Below are positions 15,357 to 21,252 of a DNA stretch of 21,252 nt, piece by piece. Source of the DNA: an uncultured Paludibacter sp. (GTDB lineage: Bacteria > Bacteroidota > Bacteroidia > Bacteroidales > Paludibacteraceae); the NCBI GenBank assembly GCA_937927845.1, contig CALFXE010000280.1, positions 1-21,252 of the forward strand. The letters run 5' to 3'. The notes under the pieces were generated by a model, which searched no databases, was not told where the DNA came from, and saw nothing but the letters and a program-made list of their open reading frames with translations. The position numbers and the translations under genes were made by a program. Numbering within the stretch: position 1 is the first letter of the stretch; each line of letters starts with the position of its first letter.

Positions 15357-17449
15357 TACTTCTTCCGTTTTTTAGAATTATCAAATTGGAATACCGTCTT
15401 ATACTCCGCATCAAAAGCTACGGCAGCATCAAAAGGCTTATTTTCTTTGCTCTTAAAGCCTTTGATAGTTCCCGTCTTGCCTTTGGCAAGCAGGTCTTTC
15501 AGTTGTCCGTCGGTCAGGTCTTTGCCTGATTTGTTACGGAATACGGTCAATCCGCAATCTTCGTTTTGGCACTTGGCTACTTTCTGATAGAAAACCACCT
15601 GACCGTTTTTACATTTGGGACACGGACAGCTTTCACGCTGATTGCCACCGCCCTCGATTTTAGTTCCCAACAGTTCGGTGGTAATCTGTGCGGCATACAC
15701 TTCAATTCCTCTGTGGAACGTGTCGGCATCCATTTCGCCTTTTTCAATGCTGTTCAAGGCTCTTTCCCATTCGCCCGTCATCGAAACATCGGCAATCTTT
15801 TTATTTTGGACAGCCAAATAGACAACCAAACCTTTATTGGTTGGAACAAGCGATTTTTTCTCACGCACAATATATTCACGGGAGAACAGTGTTTCTATAA
15901 TACTCGCACGGGTGGCAGGCGTTCCGATACCCGATTCTTTGATTGCTTCCCGTTCTTCCTCGTTGGTAAGGTCTTTACCACAGGTTTCCATTGAAGACAA
16001 TAAACTGCTCTCCGTGTGCAACGGTCGGGGCTTAGTTTGCTTTTCCAATAAATCCGTTCCGTGAATGGAAAGAACATCGCCATTGGAAAGGTTTGGAAGC
16101 GCCGGAGCATCATCTTCGCCTTTTTCTTCATCGGGAGCATTCAACACACCACGCCAACCTGCAACAAGAATAACACTACCTTTGACCGAAAACGGAACAC
16201 CCGAAGCATCCAACAAAATACTTGTGTTCTCTTTGGTACATTTGTCCGAAAAGGCTTCCAACAGACGGGCAGCTATCATATCATATATAATACGTTGTTC
16301 GGCTGAAATATCTTTCGGCGTATTTTCCGTAATAATCAGGGCATGGTGGTCGGTAACTTTCTTATCATTTACTGAACGCCTGTTCAGGCTTGCACCCGAC
16401 AATGATTTTGCATAATTGCCGAATGAAGCATGAGCGGATAACTGACCGATAAGGGTAGGTATTTCGGCAAAAACATCATCGGAAATATAACGGCTTCCCG
16501 TTCTCGGATAGGAAATGAGCTTGGCTTCGTAAAGCGATTGTGCAACCGACAGGGTTTTATCTGCTGAAAAACTATGGCGGCTGTTTGCTTCTTTCTGCAA
16601 GGTGGTCAGGTCGTAGAGCAATGGCGGTTCCTGACTTCCTTGCTTTGTTTCCACGTTTACGACGCTGACTGATTCTGACGAGCGTATTCGCTCTAAGATT
16701 GTGTCTGCGCCCTGTTTCGTGTCGTATCGTTCTGTGGAGATAGCGGCGAACTGGGTCGCATCTTTTGCCGCATGTAATTTTACCTGAAAATAAGTTTGCG
16801 GCTTGAACTCTTTGTTTTCGAGGTAACGGCTGCAAATCATGGTGAGTGTTGGCGTTTGAACACGTCCCAACGACCATACTCCGTAGCCTGCCGATATTGA
16901 AAGGGCTTGTGAAGCATTTATCCCGACAACCCAATCGGCTTGGCTTCGGGCTTTTGCCGAAGCGTACAGGTTGTCGTACTCTTTTCCCGAACGCAGGTTC
17001 TCCAATCCACACCGAATAGCCTGATCCGTAAGTGAACTTATCCAAAGGCGGTCAAAAGGTTTACGGCATTCCAGATAATTATATATGTAGCGGAAAATGG
17101 CTTCGCCCTCTCGACCTGCATCACAGCAATTTATAATGAGGTCGGATTTATTAAACAACTCTTTGATAACATTAAGTTGCTTTAATGCACCCGCATCGGG
17201 TTTGTACTCTTTGCCGTCCTTAACCTGACGGGGCAGCAACTTAAATTCTGTGGGGAGTATCGGCAGGTTTTCAGCCTGAAATCCTGTGATACCATAATCC
17301 TGCGGCATTGCCAACCCTACGAGGTGGCCGAATGCCCATGTAACGGCAAATCCGTTACCCTCCAAATAACCTTCACGTCGGTTATTTGCTCCGACTATGG
17401 CTGCAATACTTTGAGCCACAGACGGTTTTTCAGCAATCAAAACTTTCAT
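15356..17449 (-). CDS. topB: DNA topoisomerase III (type IA), Exc-like
   Basis: 697 residues, full length for the family. A TOPRIM domain opens the protein: MKVLIAEKPSVAQSI, and CCDAGREGEAIFR at 108-120 with the acidic metal-binding residues. The signature SLGRVQTPTL is at 193-202. The catalytic tyrosine is probably Y314 in LISYPRTGSRY (311-321). A C-terminal zinc-ribbon-like segment has cysteines at 608, 610, 613, 627 and 632, followed by a Topo_C repeat. Type IA enzymes pass single strands and decatenate. In CTnDOT the excision-operon protein Exc is of this type, so a role in element excision or transfer is likely, though Exc activity is not always essential there. It lies 29 bases after the DUF3945 gene and is coupled to the next gene by TAATG. 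Confidence 0.95.
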   Translation of the reverse strand: MKVLIAEKPSVAQSIAAIVGANNRREGYLEGNGFAVTWAFGHLVGLAMPQDYGITGFQAENLPILPTEFKLLPRQVKDGKEYKPDAGALKQLNVIKELFNKSDLIINCCDAGREGEAIFRYIYNYLECRKPFDRLWISSLTDQAIRCGLENLRSGKEYDNLYASAKARSQADWVVGINASQALSISAGYGVWSLGRVQTPTLTMICSRYLENKEFKPQTYFQVKLHAAKDATQFAAISTERYDTKQGADTILERIRSSESVSVVNVETKQGSQEPPLLYDLTTLQKEANSRHSFSADKTLSVAQSLYEAKLISYPRTGSRYISDDVFAEIPTLIGQLSAHASFGNYAKSLSGASLNRRSVNDKKVTDHHALIITENTPKDISAEQRIIYDMIAARLLEAFSDKCTKENTSILLDASGVPFSVKGSVILVAGWRGVLNAPDEEKGEDDAPALPNLSNGDVLSIHGTDLLEKQTKPRPLHTESSLLSSMETCGKDLTNEEEREAIKESGIGTPATRASIIETLFSREYIVREKKSLVPTNKGLVVYLAVQNKKIADVSMTGEWERALNSIEKGEMDADTFHRGIEVYAAQITTELLGTKIEGGGNQRESCPCPKCKNGQVVFYQKVAKCQNEDCGLTVFRNKSGKDLTDGQLKDLLAKGKTGTIKGFKSKENKPFDAAVAFDAEYKTVFQFDNSKKRKK

Positions 17450-17478
17450 ATTCTATTGGATTTTTTTAGTGGTTGATA

Positions 17479-18972
17479 TTACATTTTATGTCCTGTGGAT
17501 TTTTTTACAGGCTTTTTAACTCCTTGCTGTTGCTTCTGCTCCTTGTCCTGATTTTCGGTTGGCTTTTGCTGACCTTGTTTCAATGGCTCGTTGGAATGTT
17601 TGGTCGCTTCGTTTGTTTTGCCTTGCGAATTGACTGCTACCTGCGTTTTACTCTCATTGGCAGGTTTCACTTCCGCACCCTGTTTCTTGGCTCGGTCAGG
17701 ATTCCACTTGAAGAAATCAAGTTTACCTTTTTCAGCATTGACTTTGACATAAGCACTGAACGGTTCGCCCTTTCCGTCTTTTACCATTCCCTGAACATAA
17801 GTTGCTTTTCCCTCCCGGAGCGAGTTCTGTTGCTTCTCGTTCAAATCAACTCCTAATAGATTTTTAGGAATACGTACTTTGTTCTGTTGTTCCTCGCTTT
17901 GGTTCTGCTGTTGCCTATTGTTCTGCTGATACTTATTGCGGTCTAATCCGTCGTAGGAAAAATCATAACCGCCTTTGGCTGCGTTGAACTGAACATAAGC
18001 ATCGAACTTTCGGGGATTATCCGTACCGATTGTCTTTTTGGAAGTCATACCCTCGACCAGTATCTTTTTTCCCTCTTTGAGTGCCTGTTGTTGTTCGGGA
18101 GATAGTTCCGCACCTTTCAGGTTTTGGGAAACGGTCAATTTATCCAATGGTACGGCTTCCAGTCGGTTAGTCAGCTTGTCGATAGATACAAGCGACGGAA
18201 CTTTCTCTCCGTTAGGTGTTGGTTGTAAATCGACTACACGTCCGCTGTTACCAGTTGCCAAAAGGTTTTCCTTTACATCGTTCGGAAGCATGATACCCTG
18301 AAACGGTTTTTCCAAATCAACTTGTTGTTGCTGCGGATGCGGAACAAATTTCAGGCTGCCGTCGGGCTGTTCTTCCAATGACAGACGGGCTTTCATCGGA
18401 TAATCTACGCCCTCGATTTTCGGGTTAATATCCACCAAGTGCGGGGACTTATACCCGTAGCTCATGGCTTTGAGTTCGCCCTCTAAGTTTTCGGGCTTAA
18501 TGCCGTACTTCTGATATTCACTTTCAGGAATACGGCTCGTGTCGAATTGCTTGAACTCGGTTTTCTGTTCGATTGCAGTGTCCATTTTTTCTTCTTTCTT
18601 TTCGGGTTGAACTTGTTTTTCGCTCTCTTTGGTCGATTGCTCCTGCTGATTCATGTAATCTTTCGGATTAATGCGATACTTCTGCAAATCTTCTTCTTTG
18701 ATATGCAGGATTTTGTCAAGCATATCGACAGTAACGGCATAAAATCCCGTATGTGAGGGGTTTTTAGCCTGATTAAAGAAGTTTTTGAAAAAGTTTTCGA
18801 TAGGGTCGGCGTGTTTGTCGATTTTGATAAAATCGCCTTGCTTCGCCTTCATGGGATCAATGGCATCAATTTTTCCTTTCTTGTCAATGCCCTTCACTAC
18901 TTTGAGTTTGTTACCTTCTCCTTCATCTCGCATCAGGAGAACCTTGTCTTTCGGATTTAATTTTTCATCCAT
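17479..18972 (-). CDS. DUF4099 and DUF3945 domain protein
   Basis: 497 residues, first gene of the leftward operon. An N-terminal region (1-110) is followed by a charged linker, a DUF4099-like segment (about 140-180, FDTSRIPESEYQKYGIKP) and DUF3945-type repeats: LKGAELSPEQQQALKEGK at 285-302 with DAYVQFNAAKGGYDFSYDGL at 324-343, and LLGVDLNEKQQNSLREGK at 372-389 with SAYVKVNAEKGKLDFF at 406-421. A more divergent copy covers about 224-280. The C-terminal 65 residues are Gln/Lys-rich and disordered. No signal peptide or membrane segment is present. Proteins of this kind occur beside topB in Bacteroidota conjugative elements; the molecular role is not known to me. A 26-bp palindrome lies just upstream. 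Confidence 0.88.
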   Translation of the reverse strand: MDEKLNPKDKVLLMRDEGEGNKLKVVKGIDKKGKIDAIDPMKAKQGDFIKIDKHADPIENFFKNFFNQAKNPSHTGFYAVTVDMLDKILHIKEEDLQKYRINPKDYMNQQEQSTKESEKQVQPEKKEEKMDTAIEQKTEFKQFDTSRIPESEYQKYGIKPENLEGELKAMSYGYKSPHLVDINPKIEGVDYPMKARLSLEEQPDGSLKFVPHPQQQQVDLEKPFQGIMLPNDVKENLLATGNSGRVVDLQPTPNGEKVPSLVSIDKLTNRLEAVPLDKLTVSQNLKGAELSPEQQQALKEGKKILVEGMTSKKTIGTDNPRKFDAYVQFNAAKGGYDFSYDGLDRNKYQQNNRQQQNQSEEQQNKVRIPKNLLGVDLNEKQQNSLREGKATYVQGMVKDGKGEPFSAYVKVNAEKGKLDFFKWNPDRAKKQGAEVKPANESKTQVAVNSQGKTNEATKHSNEPLKQGQQKPTENQDKEQKQQQGVKKPVKKSTGHKM

Positions 18973-18989
18973 AATAAAAACTGTTTTTT

Positions 18990-19015
18990 GTTACGCATCA
19001 ATATTAATGCGTAAC
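18990..19015. promoter_or_regulatory. 26-bp palindrome, candidate operator or leader hairpin of the leftward operon
   Basis: Arms GTTACGCAT (18990-18998) and ATGCGTAAC (19007-19015) are perfect, and the centre cAATATTa is palindromic except its outer pair. The site ends 18 bases upstream of the DUF4099/DUF3945 start. No T-run follows on either strand, so a terminator is unlikely. On the minus strand TATTTTCG (19022-19015), one base off the -7 consensus, abuts it, which would put a repressor site at the transcription start. The promoter assignment is weak. Confidence 0.5.
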
Positions 19016-19115
19016 GAAAATAGTTGTAATCAATGGGCTGAAAGGCAGGTTTTCGGAAGGTGGCAGTATGTGGCTTCGATTTGGCAGTGTGTGGCTCTTT
19101 GAGGGAGTATAAAAC

Positions 19116-19146
19116 TTTCTCCTTAGAAAATATATGCGTATTTTTG
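19116..19146 (+). promoter_or_regulatory. Bacteroidota promoter of the zinc-ribbon gene
   Basis: TTTC (19116-19119), a 19-base spacer and TATTTTTG (19139-19146) closely fit the -33/-7 consensus. The start codon lies 53 bases downstream. TAGAAAATA (19124-19132) precedes the box, as it does at 6606-6614 before the AlbA_2 gene promoter, and GTATTTTTGCAGT is identical at both. Confidence 0.65.
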
Positions 19147-19199
19147 CAGTATATTTTTGAAAATCAGAGCAAATGGACTGAAAATAGGTTGATTATCGT

Positions 19200-19709
19200 A
19201 TGGCAAAGAAGAAACGGCAAGGGCATTACTGTAAGATATGCGGAGAAATCAAAGCCAATGAAAAATTCAGTGGCAAAGGACACGCTAAGCATATTTGCAA
19301 GTCCTGTCAATCAAAATCTACTGATAAACAGGCGGATATAATGCGTTTTCCAAATGTGGCTGAGCCGTTGGAAAAAGATTACGATGATATCTATGATTAC
19401 ACGGATATAGATGCACTTCCGGTATTTTCCGAGAAAAAGAAGTTTACCGAACTTGACAATTATGAAAAAATGCTGCTTCGGGATTATATCCGTTCAGCAA
19501 TCATTGAGCATTGGGAGTATTTAAGCGTATGCCCAAATGAACAGGACTTGATTGAAATAAGAAAACGGATGATGCGTGTGGTGGAAGATGAATGGCATAT
19601 TATTTTGAAGAATGATAAAACGCTAAGAAAATTCTTTCAGGACAATGCGGCGGTTGCAATCAATAAATTACAAAAGAAAACAGAGGATAGTCCCCCAAAA
19701 AGCGACTAA
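19200..19709 (+). CDS. Zinc-ribbon protein of unknown function
   Basis: 169 residues. The N-terminus has a likely zinc site: CKIC at 11-14 and CKSC at 33-36, with a basic start (MAKKKRQGHY) and a GHAKH motif between. The rest is acidic then helical (YEKMLLRDYIRSAIIEHWEY, about 96-115), with no catalytic motif I recognise; the spacing recalls HNH-type fingers but the catalytic HNH residues are not evident. It is the only rightward gene among the leftward DNA-processing and transfer genes, converging on the coupling-protein gene with a 33-base gap, and has its own promoter. A regulatory or DNA-binding role is plausible but unproven. An overlapping open frame at 19060-19341 is a shadow. Confidence 0.72.
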   Translation: MAKKKRQGHYCKICGEIKANEKFSGKGHAKHICKSCQSKSTDKQADIMRFPNVAEPLEKDYDDIYDYTDIDALPVFSEKKKFTELDNYEKMLLRDYIRSAIIEHWEYLSVCPNEQDLIEIRKRMMRVVEDEWHIILKNDKTLRKFFQDNAAVAINKLQKKTEDSPPKSD

Positions 19710-19742
19710 CCCCTGTTTTCACTTCACTTGATTAACTTATCC

Positions 19743-21252
19743 CTATTCTCCTTGTTGTTGCAACAAATGAGCCAATGCAGGGTCGTCCTTAATACGTTGC
19801 AATTCTTCGGCAACGATTTGTTTAGTTTCAGCTTTGATTCGGTCGTAATTTTCCTTAATCATATCTTTCATGCGATTTACTCCGTTTTCGTCCGTAAAGT
19901 CGGTAATCACAGGAATGGATTGATACGCCTTCGTTTCGGCAGCGACTTTCGCATTATCCACCACTATTTCGCAATGGAAAATCTTCTGCTCGATACGCTC
20001 ATCGAAGTTATCGGCAATAGCACCGACAAACATACCCTGCGTTAAATTACTGATTTTCGACGGTGGTATCAAGCTGTCCATTTGGGTACTGATAGAAGTT
20101 GATTTATCGTTTCGGTTGATAGTCATTGATTGACGTTTCTGTAACACTTTTCCGAAGCGGTCTGACAGCGTTTTCGCTGTTTCGCCTACTACCTGACCGC
20201 TGAATATATTACCTACGGTGTTCATTACCACTTTCGCTTCCTTGTCGCCGTAATCCCTTGTTAATTGCGAAAAGTCCTGAAAACCCAACAGAACAGCAAC
20301 TTTGTTGCTTCGGGCAGTGGCTATCAGGTTATCCAACCCTTTGAAATAGATTGTCGGCAACTCGTCAATTACTACCGAACTCTTTAATTGTCCCTTTTTA
20401 TTTATGAGTTTCACAATACGGGAGTTGTAAAGTCCCAACGCTGCACCGTAGATATTTTGTCTATCGGGATTATTACCGACTACCAACACTTTCGGGTCTT
20501 CGGGATTATTTATATCGAGCGTAAACTCGTCGCCGCTCATAACCCAATATAATTGTGGCGAAATCATACGGGATAGCGGAATTTTGGCACTCGCTATCTG
20601 TCCCATTAATTGGTCAGCCGCTCCGCCCAACCATGCGTCCATAAACGGACTGAGGTAGTTTTCGAGTTCGGGATAGGAAGTGAGAATCGGGAAAATATCT
20701 TCGTAGCGTTTATTCAGGAACTCGATTGCATGAGGAAACGTGCAATACCTTCCGTCTTTATATATGCGGAGATACCAAATTATCGAAGCGAACAAAATTA
20801 TCGGAGATTCCACAAAGAAGTCGCCCTGCTTCTGTACCCATGTTTTATTGAGGTTGAGCATAATTGTATAGCTTGATTCGTATGCGTCCGATATGTCTTC
20901 CATGAAAGACGGATTGATAGGGTTGCACCGGTGCGAACGGCTCGGATCGTCGAAGTTAATCACGTAAAATGTCGGAACTTTCTTATAACCTAATTGATTA
21001 TTCAGCAAATGGTTATAGGCTATTGTGGAAAGGTCGGGAAACTTGAAATCATACACATACATCGAAAATCCTTTCTCAATCTGTTGTTTTATATACTGAT
21101 TGACAACGGCGTATGATTTACCACTACCCGGAGTTCCCAACACGATACTGGCACGAAATGGGTTTACAATATTTATCCAACCTTTCCACTCCTTTTTCTT
21201 ATACCAAAATTTTGTAGGCAGGTTAATGGAATACTCGCTCTGGAGTAAGCGT
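19743..21252 (-). CDS. mobC: Type IV coupling protein, TraG/VirD4 family (MobC-like), 5' end cut
   Basis: At least 502 codons are visible and the frame stays open to the window edge, so the N-terminus and its membrane helices are missing. The GTG at 21143 is not the start: 36 in-frame codons upstream include LPTKFWYKKKEWKGW and INIVNPFRASIVLG, typical of this family. Numbering from the first whole codon, Walker A GTPGSGKS is at 39-46, Walker B VVIDELPTI at 293-301, and the FQDFSQL segment at 324-330. This hexameric inner-membrane ATPase links the relaxosome to the mating pore and pumps DNA. In CTnDOT the equivalent is MobC. The C-terminus is charged and Gln-rich. Its position beside topB and the DUF3945 gene supports an ICE context. 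Confidence 0.92.
   Translation of the reverse strand, partial: RLLQSEYSINLPTKFWYKKKEWKGWINIVNPFRASIVLGTPGSGKSYAVVNQYIKQQIEKGFSMYVYDFKFPDLSTIAYNHLLNNQLGYKKVPTFYVINFDDPSRSHRCNPINPSFMEDISDAYESSYTIMLNLNKTWVQKQGDFFVESPIILFASIIWYLRIYKDGRYCTFPHAIEFLNKRYEDIFPILTSYPELENYLSPFMDAWLGGAADQLMGQIASAKIPLSRMISPQLYWVMSGDEFTLDINNPEDPKVLVVGNNPDRQNIYGAALGLYNSRIVKLINKKGQLKSSVVIDELPTIYFKGLDNLIATARSNKVAVLLGFQDFSQLTRDYGDKEAKVVMNTVGNIFSGQVVGETAKTLSDRFGKVLQKRQSMTINRNDKSTSISTQMDSLIPPSKISNLTQGMFVGAIADNFDERIEQKIFHCEIVVDNAKVAAETKAYQSIPVITDFTDENGVNRMKDMIKENYDRIKAETKQIVAEELQRIKDDPALAHLLQQQGE

Noticed and set aside
15566..15994. Rightward open frame opposite topB
   Set aside because: It is a complementary-strand shadow of a clear, motif-complete gene; the same holds for other long antisense frames in the methylase-helicase and copB genes.
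18990..19015. Palindrome as an intrinsic terminator
   Set aside because: No T-run follows on either strand and it lies between divergent starts.
6619..19147. The two GTATTTTTGC words as attL/attR of a 12.5-kb nested element
   Set aside because: No integrase lies between them, the interval is made of core ICE genes, and both words serve better as -7 promoter boxes.
21141..21143. GTG at 21143 as the start of the coupling-protein gene
   Set aside because: The frame remains open to the window edge with family-typical residues upstream, and this start would remove everything before the Walker A motif.

Overview
This window looks like part of an integrative conjugative element (ICE, conjugative transposon) of a Bacteroidota host, most likely in the Bacteroidales and of the broad CTnDOT type. 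The sequence basis is an RteC-family regulator, small excisionase-like helix-turn-helix proteins, a mobile-element primase/helicase, a topoisomerase III, DUF1896 and DUF4099/DUF3945 proteins, a giant methylase-helicase, and a VirD4/TraG (MobC-type) coupling ATPase cut by the right edge. Promoter-like boxes match the Bacteroidota form (TTTG, about 19-20 bases, TAnnTTTG). No integrase, relaxase, RteA/RteB pair or mating-pore gene is visible, so the ends of the element lie outside the window.

Layout. Positions 102-8380 are read rightward: a CPH-type copper P-type ATPase (copB-like cargo); rteC with its own terminator; an operon-like trio of HTH protein, TOPRIM/RepA-like primase-helicase and second HTH protein, ending at a terminator; then an AlbA_2/GHKL protein with its own strong promoter. 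Positions 8716-18972 form one leftward gene train, in transcription order DUF4099/DUF3945 protein, topB, a 113-residue unknown, DUF1896 protein, and a 1900-residue methylase-helicase. A lone rightward gene for a zinc-ribbon protein (19200-19709) separates this train from the leftward coupling-protein gene (19743 to the right edge).

How the parts may work together (inference from family knowledge): RteC activates excision functions in CTnDOT; the HTH proteins resemble Xis factors; topoisomerase III resembles the CTnDOT Exc protein; the primase-helicase could copy the transferred strand; the coupling ATPase feeds DNA to the mating pore; the methylase-helicase resembles DarB/LtrC-type proteins that may protect incoming DNA.

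The least ordinary non-coding structures are: (1) a three-segment complementary region at 14857-15000, ahead of the DUF1896 and methylase-helicase genes, where a middle segment can pair either with a segment just after the upstream stop codon or with the segment just before the DUF1896 start, with a terminator-like hairpin between; (2) a short-repeat tract at 8379-8630 built on seven near-identical 11-mers at spacings that are all multiples of three; (3) an imperfect 26-bp palindrome ahead of the leftward operon; (4) a shared 13-bp promoter-like word at 6619 and 19138 that also fits the CTnDOT integration core consensus.
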